DNA of 64,000 nt from Carnobacterium_B sp040274945 (GCF_040274945.1 NZ_JBEMAR010000006.1:143416-207415); one strand, 5' to 3'; shown: positions 15,850-23,655, counted from the first letter of the stretch. Notes: a model not told the origin generated them from the letters alone. A program made the numbers and translations.

Positions 15850-15914
15850 TAAACAGTTGGTTGCTAAATGTAAACCAATGGGTGCGTTACTTTCCAATCA
15901 AAATTAGAGATAAT
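15850..15914 (+). promoter_or_regulatory. tandem dyad operator and promoter (site B)
   Basis: TAAACAGTTGGTTGC (15850-15864) and TAAACCAATGGGTGC (15871-15885), each preceded by TG, centres 21 bp apart. They abut -35 GTTACT (15886-15891), a 17-base spacer and -10 GATAAT (15909-15914). It is nearly identical in layout to site A, and decides that the gene starts at 15956 rather than 15917. Confidence 0.6.
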
Positions 15915-15955
15915 AAATGGGAGAAATGTATTATTCATTATGTGAGGAGAAACTT

Positions 15956-16420
15956 ATGGAATACTTTACTGAAGAAAAACACGATATTGAGGGTTACAGG
16001 AATAATTTTAAATTTTTAGATAAAGTACTCGATGCTAACACTTATAATTTTTTATTAAATACCTCATTTCATGATAGTTTGGTATGTGAAATAAAAGTAT
16101 CAAACGACTATGTTCCCGAAGTACCTGATGACTCCCAAAAAAGTATTGTAACCGTTTCGGCTAAAATAAAGTACTGGGATGATACTTTATATGAGTTATC
16201 ATGGAAAGATGTTACGGTATATTCTTTTGACTTTGATATTTCTAGAAATAAAGTAGTTGAAACCCAAAAAATATTGTTCAATCGAGGGTTAGATGAATGG
16301 TCACTTGATGAATTAACTTTAATAAATAATGATCGATTAAGACATGAAATAATTTTTTTCTCACAAGCAGTGCTGATAATCGAATGCGGCAATTTTTCTA
16401 TTAAGCTTCTTGATGACTAA
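15956..16420 (+). CDS. soluble protein of unknown function under operator B
   Basis: 154 residues. The ATG at 15956 follows GAGGAGAAACTT; earlier in-frame ATGs at 15917 and 15926 overlap or abut the predicted transcription start of site B. 'LLNTSFHDSLVCEIKV' has the 'LHDxxI' pattern seen in several immunity or DUF families of polymorphic-toxin loci, followed by beta-rich segments ('VTVSAKIKYWDDTLYELSWKDVTVYSF'). No membrane segment. A role as an immunity-like protein is only a guess from this pattern. A dyad terminator follows. Confidence 0.55.
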   Translation: MEYFTEEKHDIEGYRNNFKFLDKVLDANTYNFLLNTSFHDSLVCEIKVSNDYVPEVPDDSQKSIVTVSAKIKYWDDTLYELSWKDVTVYSFDFDISRNKVVETQKILFNRGLDEWSLDELTLINNDRLRHEIIFFSQAVLIIECGNFSIKLLDD

Positions 16421-16440
16421 AGAAATTAGTTGCTTACTAT

Positions 16441-16475
16441 AGCTTTTTTTAATATGATCATATTAAAAAAAGCCT
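16441..16475. terminator. A/T-rich bidirectional hairpin
   Basis: GCTTTTTTTAATATGA pairs with TCATATTAAAAAAAGC, a near-perfect dyad centred on GATC, just after the 154-residue gene. Confidence 0.6.
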
Positions 16476-16524
16476 TTTAAGTGAATTTAACGAAGGTTAA
16501 TAATTAAAGGAAGTAGGAGATTTA

Positions 16525-16725
16525 ATGGGTTTTTGGTATTTTTTAATATTATTTATAGGAATTGCTTTGTTTGTAGCGGGGTGGTTAAAGAAAGGTGTTT
16601 CACGTGAAGTTAAACTTGTCATGATACTATTTATTTTTGGTAGTTTACTTGTTTTAATGTCACTCTTTATGTTTTTACCCGGTAGTGCTGAAGTTGTTTC
16701 TCAACTTTTAAACATGAATGAATAA
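16525..16725 (+). CDS. small two-span membrane protein
   Basis: 66 residues: helices about 3-20 and 30-51 with a basic loop 'LKKGVSREVK' between them, so both termini are probably outside. The ATG follows AAGGAAGTAGGAGATTTA. Unknown family. It is first of three closely spaced genes (19-base and 1-base gaps) that look like one operon. Confidence 0.55.
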   Translation: MGFWYFLILFIGIALFVAGWLKKGVSREVKLVMILFIFGSLLVLMSLFMFLPGSAEVVSQLLNMNE

Positions 16726-16743
16726 ACTAAGGAGATAAGGTCT

Positions 16744-17256
16744 ATGAAAAAAAAGCCTTTTTATTGGTTCCTTTTTATTTTAATAGGATTTATTTTGGCT
16801 TTTACGATGATTGATCTAATTTATATTGAAGAGACTAGTGTGACGAGCCCTTTTAATGATCAAGTTAAGGTAATAACTGTTCCGCAACATCCAATATATG
16901 AATATGTAAAAGTTAGTAAAACAGTTGAATATATTTCCGGTTATGCAGGTAATCAACCAAATCAAGGAACTAAATTCTCAACAGGAGATAGTTTCCGTTG
17001 GAGTGAAGAAAATGGAACTAAGGTCACTAAAAGAAGTGCACAACATCTATTTGGTAATATTGATCCATTGGGTGGCATTTTTGTAAACGTTCCAAATGAA
17101 ATGGATCATTTTAAGCTAAAAGTAACAAAAGGTAATGAAGTAACTAAGACAGCCGTATACGTAAAGTCGGAAACTGGTGATAATAAAAAATTTCTCTACT
17201 ATATCTATCCATCAAACTTATATAGTCGTGAATTCACAGTAGTAAAGGTGAACTAA
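16744..17256 (+). CDS. membrane-anchored extracytoplasmic protein
   Basis: 170 residues with a basic start 'KKKPF', one hydrophobic helix (about 6-27), then an outside domain with polar, beta-type sequence ('QVKVITVPQHPIYEYVKVSKTV', 'GDSFRWSEENGTKV', 'DHFKLKVTKGNEVTKTAVYVKS'). No cysteine lipobox. Ribosome site AAGGAGATAAGGTCT. Unknown family; middle gene of a three-gene operon with small membrane proteins on each side. Confidence 0.55.
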   Translation: MKKKPFYWFLFILIGFILAFTMIDLIYIEETSVTSPFNDQVKVITVPQHPIYEYVKVSKTVEYISGYAGNQPNQGTKFSTGDSFRWSEENGTKVTKRSAQHLFGNIDPLGGIFVNVPNEMDHFKLKVTKGNEVTKTAVYVKSETGDNKKFLYYIYPSNLYSREFTVVKVN

Positions 17257-17257
17257 A

Positions 17258-17479
17258 TTGTTAGATAATATGAGGCGAACACTAATGAAAATAATGAAAG
17301 TTACAACACAAGATTATACAATAAAAAAAGCAAAAAGTAGCAATTGGATTCTATTTATGACATCAAGTTGCTTATTTAGCACCCTATCTGTCACATTAAA
17401 AAATCTTTTATATGGTGTAGTGGCGGTACTATTTTCAATTTGTGCGTTAGTGATAGCATTGAAAAATAATCGTAAATAA
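17258..17479 (+). CDS. small membrane protein
   Basis: 73 residues if it starts at the TTG at 17258 (AAAGGTGAACTAAA upstream), or 64 from the ATG at 17285 (GAGGCG upstream). Two hydrophobic segments (about 29-47 and 50-68) lie after a basic N-terminus 'TIKKAKSSN'. Last gene of the 16525-17479 group. No family is recognised. Confidence 0.5.
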   Translation: MLDNMRRTLMKIMKVTTQDYTIKKAKSSNWILFMTSSCLFSTLSVTLKNLLYGVVAVLFSICALVIALKNNRK

Positions 17480-17560
17480 AATGAAAATCTATTAGGACTT
17501 AATATTTTACTATTAAACAATAAATTATTTGTTAAACAGTGAGATGTGGAGGTTAGAACT

Positions 17561-17704
17561 ATGAAAATAATAACACTTGAATTAGCTAATGAAAATGACC
17601 TTGATGAAATACTAAAAATTCAAAAATCAGCATTTAAAAAATTATTTATGAAATATCATGATTTAATAATTGAATTCGCTTTGTCGACTACTTTTTTAGC
17701 TTGA
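17561..17704 (+). pseudogene. truncated GNAT acetyltransferase gene
   Basis: ATG after GTGGAGGTTAGAACT opens 'MKIITLELANENDLDEILKI' followed by 'QKSAFKKLFMKYHD', the typical first strand and helix of GNAT N-acetyltransferases of the type 'RxAxENDLxxIxxIQxxAFxxLxxKYxD'. After about 34 residues the similarity ends, and the frame runs into the 3' end of the minus-strand gene 17656-17901 and stops. The acetyl-CoA-binding core is missing, so the product cannot be an enzyme. The good ribosome site suggests recent loss. Confidence 0.6.
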
Positions 17705-17901
17705 ATTAAGTCGATAGGATAGTATTGGGTTCTGATTTTCTTAATCGTTTGTATTTCATTCATAGTCATTAAATACTCTTTTGAATCTTCTATCATTTTA
17801 TCTTGATCATATGTGAATAGAGCCTTCAATTTTTTGATTTCTGTTGTTTGAATATAGTTTAATAGTAATAAGATTAACACTACAATAATTAATAAATACA
17901 T
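17656..17901 (-). CDS. 81-residue membrane-anchored protein
   Basis: One N-terminal helix 'LLIIVVLILLLLNYI' then a charged helical tail ('EIKKLKALFTYDQDKMIEDSKEY', 'IQAKKVVDKANSIIKS'). The ATG follows CAAAGGAGTGATTTCAAATA. Its promoter region contains 'CTTTCGGTATGATTAGAG', the same block found at -10 of the gene at 11309. Its 3' end abuts the GNAT stub, consistent with an insertion or deletion join. Unknown family. Confidence 0.5.
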   Translation of the reverse strand: MYLLIIVVLILLLLNYIQTTEIKKLKALFTYDQDKMIEDSKEYLMTMNEIQTIKKIRTQYYPIDLIQAKKVVDKANSIIKS

Positions 17902-18150
17902 TATTTGAAATCACTCCTTTGATAGCATATATACTCAATTGTGGCTGTTCTCTAATCATACCGAAAGAACTAGTTAATAACTACTACATAATTTTTGTTA
18001 GTATTAATCGTAATGGTTTAAAAATATGGTTGTTAAATTATATTTGCAAGTAGTATTAACAATATTAAATTAAAAAAATATTTCTAGGAAGGGATAAGCG
18101 AGTTATGGGCATATGTTAGCCTTATAATTCGCTTTTTTTGTTATTAAGGG

Positions 18151-18166
18151 TTGTGCATTTGCACAA
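18151..18166. promoter_or_regulatory. perfect palindrome, candidate CdaR operator
   Basis: TTGTGCATTTGCACAA is a perfect 16-bp dyad (TTGTGCA-TT-TGCACAA), about 90 bases ahead of the permease ATG and upstream of a TATAAT at 18211. The operon's own regulator, CdaR-like, is the obvious candidate to bind it; this is inference. Confidence 0.5.
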
Positions 18167-18215
18167 ATAGATTTGTTAAGATGACAATAGCTTTTTCTTG
18201 TAATGAAAAATATAA

Positions 18216-18229
18216 TGTAAGCGCACACA
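18216..18229 (+). promoter_or_regulatory. CcpA-binding cre site
   Basis: TGTAAGCGCACACA fits the cre consensus TGNAANCGNWNNCA at every position, and overlaps the end of the TATAAT at 18211-18216. This position implies catabolite repression of the glycerate operon when preferred sugars are present. Confidence 0.75.
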
Positions 18230-18253
18230 GATGAAGTTGGGAGATGTTTAAAG

Positions 18254-19546
18254 ATGTTAGATATTACGATTCCATGGTTTGCAGCAATTATTGGATTGAT
18301 CGTTGCAATTTTACTTATATTGAAAAAATTCAATCCAGTGTATTCTTTATTTTTTGGAGCCATCGTTGGTTGTTTAGTAGGTGGAGCTTCCTTGGTGGAT
18401 ACTATTGATATACTAATCAGTGGTACACAAAGCGTTATTGGAACCGCTATCCGCGTTCTTGCTGCAGGAATGCTTGCAGGTGTAATGATGGAATCTGGAG
18501 CGGCAGAATCCATTGCGAACGCGATTGTAACGAAACTTGGAGATAAAAAAGCCATTTTATCATTGGCTCTTTCAACAATGATCATAACGGCTGTAGGGGT
18601 ATTTATTCCAGTGGCAGTCCTAATTGTTGCTCCAATTGCATTATCCGTTGGAAAACAAACAGGGATTAGTAAGATTGCGTTATTAACGGCTTTATCAGGT
18701 GGAGGGAAAGCAGGAAATATTATTTCTCCTAATCCAAATACGATTGCAGCAGCAGATGGTTTTGGTTTGAATTTGAGCAGTGTGATGTTGGCTGGTTTTA
18801 TCCCTGCTTTATTCGGACTTGCAACCGCTGTTATTGTGGCCAATCTAATTAAAAGTAAAGGTGAAATGGTAAGAGATAGGGATATTCTTAAAAAAGAAGC
18901 AAAAGAATTAATGCCATTGGGAAAAGCGTTGATTGCGCCGATACTTTCAATTGTTCTTTTATTGATTAACCCAATTGGAACCCTACTAAAAATAGAGGTC
19001 CTCACAAATTTAAAAATTGATGCTTTATATATTCTTCCTTTTGCTTCAGTCGTAGGAACGATTGCAATGGGACATGCGAACAAAATTAGTGAATACGCTT
19101 CTTCAGGAATTAAACGGGTAACAGATACGGTACTTATTTTGATTGGAGCCGGTGCAATTGCAGGATTGATATCTGCTTCTGATTTATCTGTTCAAGTTGT
19201 AAAATTAATTGATACAATAGGTATTTCTGGAACATTCTTAGCTCCAATCTCAGGTATCTTGATGGGATTAGCTGTAGGATCAACGTCTACTGCTGTTATA
19301 TTGGCTACTGGATCATTTGGACAAGCCATTCTAGATACAGGAACTTCTTCTTTAGCAGCATCTGTAATGGTTCACACAGGATCAACCGTTATTGATAGTG
19401 TTCCTCAAGGGAATTATTTCCATATTAGTGCAAATAGTATGAACATGACGATAAAAGAAAGATTGAAGGTTATTCCTTACGAGATGTGTGTAGGTGGGGC
19501 AATGACTGTAGTTGCAACTATTTTGTATGGATTTATTCTTAACTAA
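18254..19546 (+). CDS. GntP-family permease, probably glycerate
   Basis: 430 residues, about 12 membrane segments. GntP/gluconate-H+ symporter features: N-terminal 'IGLIVAILLILKKFNPVYSLFFGAI', 'AAGMLAGVMMESGAAESIA', 'SGGGKAGNIISPNPNTIAAA' and a C-terminal 'GSTVIDSVPQGNYFHISANSM'. The family carries gluconate, idonate, serine or glycerate. The next gene, a glycerate kinase 23 bases away, and the CdaR-type regulator make glycerate the best guess. Ribosome site GGGAG. Control by the cre site at 18216-18229 is likely. Confidence 0.85.
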   Translation: MLDITIPWFAAIIGLIVAILLILKKFNPVYSLFFGAIVGCLVGGASLVDTIDILISGTQSVIGTAIRVLAAGMLAGVMMESGAAESIANAIVTKLGDKKAILSLALSTMIITAVGVFIPVAVLIVAPIALSVGKQTGISKIALLTALSGGGKAGNIISPNPNTIAAADGFGLNLSSVMLAGFIPALFGLATAVIVANLIKSKGEMVRDRDILKKEAKELMPLGKALIAPILSIVLLLINPIGTLLKIEVLTNLKIDALYILPFASVVGTIAMGHANKISEYASSGIKRVTDTVLILIGAGAIAGLISASDLSVQVVKLIDTIGISGTFLAPISGILMGLAVGSTSTAVILATGSFGQAILDTGTSSLAASVMVHTGSTVIDSVPQGNYFHISANSMNMTIKERLKVIPYEMCVGGAMTVVATILYGFILN

Positions 19547-19569
19547 TTAAGGGAAAAGAGGCAAATATA

Positions 19570-20721
19570 ATGGTAAAAAGATTTGTTGTTGCACCAGATT
19601 CGTTTAAGGAAAGTATGAGCGCAAAAGAAGCCTGTGAAGCGATGGCTAGAGGAATCAAAAAAGTATTTAAGGATGCAGAAATTAGTCTTGTTCCAATGGC
19701 TGATGGAGGTGAAGGAACTGTCGATTCATTAGTAGATGCAACAAAAGGAAGGCGAATCAATGTTGAAGTATCTGGTCCGATTCCTGAGGAAAAAGTAACG
19801 GCATATTTTGGGATTTTAGGTGACAATAAAACAGCAGTGATTGAAATGGCAAAAGCAAACGGGATAGAATTATTACCAAAAGAGCGTCGAAACCCATTGA
19901 TCACTTCTACGTATGGTACTGGAGAATTGATTAAAGCGGCTCTAGATCACGGTGTAGAAAAAATCATTATCGGAATTGGCGGTAGTGTAACGAATGATGG
20001 CGGGGCTGGGATGGCCGAAGCATTGGGTGTGAAGTTTTTAGACGGAAACGGACAATCGATTCCTCAAGGAGGAGGTTCTTTAAATCAATTAGTATCAATC
20101 GATACTGCTGAATTAGATCCTCGAATAAAAGAAATCGAAATTGAAGTGGCTAGCGATGTTACAAATCCATTGACTGGAGAGCATGGGGCTGCTCATATAT
20201 TTGGTCCTCAAAAGGGAGCGACACCAGAAATGGTGGAACAATTAGACTCTAATTTAAAACACTACGCGCACATCATTCAAAAAGATGTTCAAAAATCTAT
20301 TGAACATCTACCAGGGGCTGGAGCAGCGGGTGGGCTAGGTGCTGGTTTATTAGCCTTTACAAATGCCACACTACGACCTGGAATTGATATAGTCATTGAG
20401 ATCAATCAATTAGAGGAACAGATTGCTGAAGCTGATTTTATTTTTACTGGTGAAGGTGGCATGGATTTTCAAACTAAATTCGGAAAAGCGCCATATGGGG
20501 TCGCAAAAGTTGCGAAACAGTATCAAAAACCTGTCTTTGCTTGTGCTGGTTATATTGGAAAAGATGTTGAGGTGCTATATGATGAGGGGATAACGGCTAT
20601 TTTTGGGATTCTCTCAAAAGCCGAATCAATTGACGAAGCTTTGAAGAATGGCGAATCAAATCTAGAACGAACATGTGAAAATATTGCTCGAATCTTATTC
20701 TTAACCAGTGAACAGAAATAA
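19570..20721 (+). CDS. glxK: glycerate kinase
   Basis: 383 residues, glycerate kinase type 2-like family (GlxK/GarK): 'VAPDSFKESMSAKEACEAM', 'PMADGGEGTVDSLVDATKG', 'GIGGSVTNDGGAGMAEALG', 'ASDVTNPLTGEHGAA' and 'FTGEGGMDFQTKFGKAPYG' are diagnostic blocks. It phosphorylates D-glycerate with ATP to a phosphoglycerate that enters lower glycolysis. Family length is normal. It is co-transcribed with the GntP permease and followed by the terminator at 20793-20831. Confidence 0.95.
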   Translation: MVKRFVVAPDSFKESMSAKEACEAMARGIKKVFKDAEISLVPMADGGEGTVDSLVDATKGRRINVEVSGPIPEEKVTAYFGILGDNKTAVIEMAKANGIELLPKERRNPLITSTYGTGELIKAALDHGVEKIIIGIGGSVTNDGGAGMAEALGVKFLDGNGQSIPQGGGSLNQLVSIDTAELDPRIKEIEIEVASDVTNPLTGEHGAAHIFGPQKGATPEMVEQLDSNLKHYAHIIQKDVQKSIEHLPGAGAAGGLGAGLLAFTNATLRPGIDIVIEINQLEEQIAEADFIFTGEGGMDFQTKFGKAPYGVAKVAKQYQKPVFACAGYIGKDVEVLYDEGITAIFGILSKAESIDEALKNGESNLERTCENIARILFLTSEQK

Positions 20722-20792
20722 GCCTCATCTATTTTAGGAGATAAACTTGATATTTTAAGTTTATAAGAAGATACTTTAACTTAGAAGATAAG

Positions 20793-20831
20793 AAAAAACA
20801 GTTTAGGATGTATCATTCTAAACTGTTTTTT
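20793..20831 (+). terminator. terminator between glxK and cdaR
   Basis: AAAAAACAGTTTAG pairs with CTAAACTGTTTTTT around GATGTATCATT. It ends only about 25 bases before the regulator's GTG, so cdaR may depend on read-through. Confidence 0.85.
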
Positions 20832-20856
20832 GTATAGAAAAGGTGGCAGAAGTAAC

Positions 20857-21855
20857 GTGTTAACGAGTAGTCAGGCTAGTCTAATCGTCAGTAAACTTAT
20901 GGGAGATATTCCTTACAATATCAATATTATGAATGAATTAGGTATTATTATTGCAAGTGGTGACAGTAATCGTATTGGAACTTCGCATAGAGCAGCTGAA
21001 CGAGCAATCAAAGAAAAGAAGATCATAGAGGTTTATCAAGATACGCATTTAGAGAAAAAAGGGACAAACGAGCCAATAATATATGAAGACACTATCATTG
21101 GAGTAGTCGGAATTACAGGTGACCCTAATGAAGTTCGTCCGTTCACAAAAATTGTTAAAACGGTTTCGCTACTCCTTATTGAAGAATTAAATATTTATAA
21201 ACAAAAAGAAGAGAATAGAGTGGCAAAGAATAACCTCTTGAAACAAATTATCCAGTCAGAAGGTATATATACAGAATCGTTAAAAAAAGAAGCACATGAA
21301 AAATATGACCTAGAATTAGGGCAACCTTATTATGGCGTTTTTGCTGAAAGGAAGGAAATACTAAGAGCAATTGCGTCTAAGAAAGAATTGTTTGAATGGT
21401 CTGGAGGTTTTATTATTTTTGTAGAGAACGTTGATTCATTAGAACCAACTACTAAAGAATTTATTATTGTAAGTTCTAGTGAAAAAAATATTAGTCAAAA
21501 TCTTCAAGAAATCAAACAGACATATGCAATGCTCTCTTTTTTAAACACAAAGAAAGAAGGAGTCAATAAAACAGATAGCTGCTATTTAGCCAATTTATTC
21601 TCATTTTCTCTTCCTCCTAACCAAGAACTGTTGAATAAGATAAAGGAAGTGGCACCGGAATATGTAGAAACACTCATTAGTTTCGCGCAAAATAATAAAA
21701 GCATCAATGATACTTCGCTAGAACTTCATATCCATAGAAATACATTGAATTATAGAATCCAAAAAATTGAAGAATCAACTGGAAAAAATCCTCGAGTTTG
21801 GTATGAATTATGGGAGTTGTTTTATCATTTTGCTTATTTCTCTCTAAATAATTAA
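20857..21855 (+). CDS. cdaR: CdaR-family sugar-diacid/glycerate regulator
   Basis: 332 residues from the GTG at 20857 (AAAAGGTGG upstream); an in-frame ATG at 20830 lies on the terminator's T run. The N-terminal sugar-diacid recognition domain (about 1-135) includes 'YNINIMNELGIIIASGDSNRIGTSH' and 'VVGITGDPNEVRPFTKIV'. The C-terminal PucR-type HTH (about 275-325) reads 'DTSLELHIHRNTLNYRIQKI'. CdaR proteins activate glycerate, galactarate and glucarate genes. It sits in the same orientation as the permease and kinase; the palindrome at 18151 is a candidate target. Confidence 0.9.
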   Translation: MLTSSQASLIVSKLMGDIPYNINIMNELGIIIASGDSNRIGTSHRAAERAIKEKKIIEVYQDTHLEKKGTNEPIIYEDTIIGVVGITGDPNEVRPFTKIVKTVSLLLIEELNIYKQKEENRVAKNNLLKQIIQSEGIYTESLKKEAHEKYDLELGQPYYGVFAERKEILRAIASKKELFEWSGGFIIFVENVDSLEPTTKEFIIVSSSEKNISQNLQEIKQTYAMLSFLNTKKEGVNKTDSCYLANLFSFSLPPNQELLNKIKEVAPEYVETLISFAQNNKSINDTSLELHIHRNTLNYRIQKIEESTGKNPRVWYELWELFYHFAYFSLNN

Positions 21856-21948
21856 AAATTATAGTTGTAGTAGTCCTTGTATAACTCTACTAATTTTTAT
21901 AGATGGTATACTATAAGTGATAAAAAATAGTACTAGGAGGGTGCATAA

Positions 21949-22383
21949 ATGATCACAGGAGTTGAAATTGATTTTGTTGTAAAAGATAGTAAAGCAGCTT
22001 TGGAACAGTACAGCTCCATTTTTGAGGTTGTAATAGTTGAGGCAACAGATTTTAAAGTAGGAAACAACGAAGCAGTTTTCACAATTTATGGTACTCGTTT
22101 CCATATGCTCGATGAAAATCCTGAATACCAATTGTTTGCACCAAAAGAAGATAGTAACCAATCATTTTGGTTTAATGTAGTGGTACCCAATATTCAAGTA
22201 GTATTTGATAAAGCAGTTGCTGCAGGAGCAACAGTTATTCAACCAATTACAAAAATGGAGGAAATGGGTATTTCAAATGCAATGTTTTTAGACAGCTTTG
22301 GTTATGTTTGGATGCTGCACGAAATCCATCAAGAAGTATCTTTTGAAGATCGTGTGAAAATATTAAGCGAAGATTTTGAATAA
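21949..22383 (+). CDS. VOC-family protein (PhnB-like)
   Basis: 144 residues with the betaalphabetabetabeta repeat of the vicinal-oxygen-chelate fold: 'GVEIDFVVKDSKAALEQYSSIF', 'RFHMLDENPEYQLFAP', 'SFWFNVVVPNIQVVFDKAVAAGATVIQPI', 'AMFLDSFGYVWMLHE'. The second half has the PhnB/YkcA-like order 'DxxGxxWxL'. Metal ligands are only partly evident (His in 'RFHML', Glu in 'LHE'). A TATACTATAA -10 lies about 40 bases ahead, and AGGAGGGTGCATAA provides the ribosome site. Substrate unknown; stands alone. Confidence 0.8.
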   Translation: MITGVEIDFVVKDSKAALEQYSSIFEVVIVEATDFKVGNNEAVFTIYGTRFHMLDENPEYQLFAPKEDSNQSFWFNVVVPNIQVVFDKAVAAGATVIQPITKMEEMGISNAMFLDSFGYVWMLHEIHQEVSFEDRVKILSEDFE

Positions 22384-22500
22384 GAACTAATTTCTACAAA
22401 AAAACGTAGAATATCTTGTGAGATTTGGTTTTTTACCTAATCTAATAGGGTATTCTTATCTTTGTTTCGTTTTTTTTTTTAATGATTTCCACAGTAGCTA

Positions 22501-22540
22501 ACCCGTGTGTATAGAAATAATACCCGTGTTTCTTTATAAT
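22501..22540 (+). promoter_or_regulatory. direct repeats and -10 upstream of the luciferase-like gene
   Basis: ACCCGTGT occurs at 22501-22508 and 22522-22529, 21 bp apart, followed by TATAAT at 22535-22540. The second copy lies in the spacer of the presumed promoter. It looks like an operator for an unidentified regulator. Confidence 0.35.
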
Positions 22541-22656
22541 GATGAACATGGGAACAAAAATAACTATTACTGTGGCAAACTGTGGCAAAAAAAGTTAGAC
22601 AGATACGAGTTAAAAGTGATTACAAAAGTGTTCGGATAATGAAGGAGTGGAAAGTA

Positions 22657-23655
22657 GTGAGATTAAGTGTCTTAGATCAAGCACCTATTACAAGTGGAAA
22701 TACAGCTGCAGATGCTTTAGCAAAAGCTGAAGAACTAGCTATTTTAGCGGATGAATTAGGGTACACACGTATGTGGATGGCAGAGCACCATGGAACAAAT
22801 GGTTTTGCAAGTTCAGCTCCTGAAATCACTGCAGCTCATTTAGCGGCAAAAACAAAAAATATTCGAATCGGCACAGGTGGAGTCATGATGATGCATTATT
22901 CACCTTTGAAATTAGCGGAAGTTTTTAAAACGTTAAGTGCTTTTTCGCCAGGACGAATCGATTTTGGAGTAGGTCGTGCTCCGGGTGGCGATAATAATTC
23001 TATTTATGCTCTATCAGAAGGTCGTCAGCCGATGTTGGACAATATGTATGAAAAATTCGATACCGCATTAAAATTAATCAATGATGAAGTGCCTGAAGAA
23101 CGAATATACACCCGAACAATTGCTACTCCTTCACATATTCAGTTGCCTGAAGCTTGGCTACTTGGTTCGAGCGGCAGCAGTGCGCGGAAGGCAGCCCAAA
23201 TGGGAGTAGGTTATTCGTTTGCTCAATTCTTTATGGGTGGAATGACAAAAGATATCTTGGATGAATACAAAGTTAATTTTCAACCCTCTGCATTTATGGA
23301 CAAACCATACATCAATGTAGCGTATCTTGTTACAACAGCTGAAACTAGAGAAGAAGCAGAATATGAAGCTAAACCACAAGATATTGCACGTCTATTGATG
23401 AGAAAAGGACAGATGGGTCAATTGCTGACACCTGAAGAAGCACAACATTATCCTTTAACCGAAATTGATCAATTAACAATAAAACAAGGACGCGAATTAC
23501 ATTTAGTAGGTACACCAAAAGAAATCGCTGCAAAATTATTAGAAGATCAAGAGAAATATGGTTTTGATGAAGCAATGATCTGTAGTATTCCCCATTCACA
23601 AGAAAAACGCTTAGATGTGTATCGTTTATTAGCCAAAGAATTACTAAACAAATAA
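22657..23655 (+). CDS. luciferase-like monooxygenase family protein
   Basis: 332 residues from the GTG at 22657, after GAAGGAGTGGAAAGTA; the upstream in-frame ATG at 22582 would add 25 unlikely residues. The 'RLSVLDQAPITSG' start, 'LGYTRMWMAEHHGT', 'IRIGTGGVMMMHYSPLKLAE', 'FGVGRAPGGDN' and 'PEAWLLGSSGSSA' are typical of the MsnO8/YceB-type LLM flavin oxidoreductases common in Firmicutes. They are TIM-barrel FMN enzymes, and the substrate is usually unknown. Monocistronic, ended by the terminator at 23666-23710. Confidence 0.9.
   Translation: MRLSVLDQAPITSGNTAADALAKAEELAILADELGYTRMWMAEHHGTNGFASSAPEITAAHLAAKTKNIRIGTGGVMMMHYSPLKLAEVFKTLSAFSPGRIDFGVGRAPGGDNNSIYALSEGRQPMLDNMYEKFDTALKLINDEVPEERIYTRTIATPSHIQLPEAWLLGSSGSSARKAAQMGVGYSFAQFFMGGMTKDILDEYKVNFQPSAFMDKPYINVAYLVTTAETREEAEYEAKPQDIARLLMRKGQMGQLLTPEEAQHYPLTEIDQLTIKQGRELHLVGTPKEIAAKLLEDQEKYGFDEAMICSIPHSQEKRLDVYRLLAKELLNK

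Larger units (their letters stand above)
17902..18253. other. divergent intergenic region
   Basis: Left half: promoter-like TAGTTA, 17 bases, TATGAT (minus strand) for the 81-residue gene. Right half: the palindrome at 18151-18166 and the cre site at 18216-18229 for the glycerate operon. No gene. Confidence 0.6.

Noticed and set aside
18103..19083. 326-codon open frame antisense to the GntP permease gene
   Set aside because: It is a shadow of the membrane protein's codon pattern; no ribosome site, implausible composition, and the plus-strand gene is certain.
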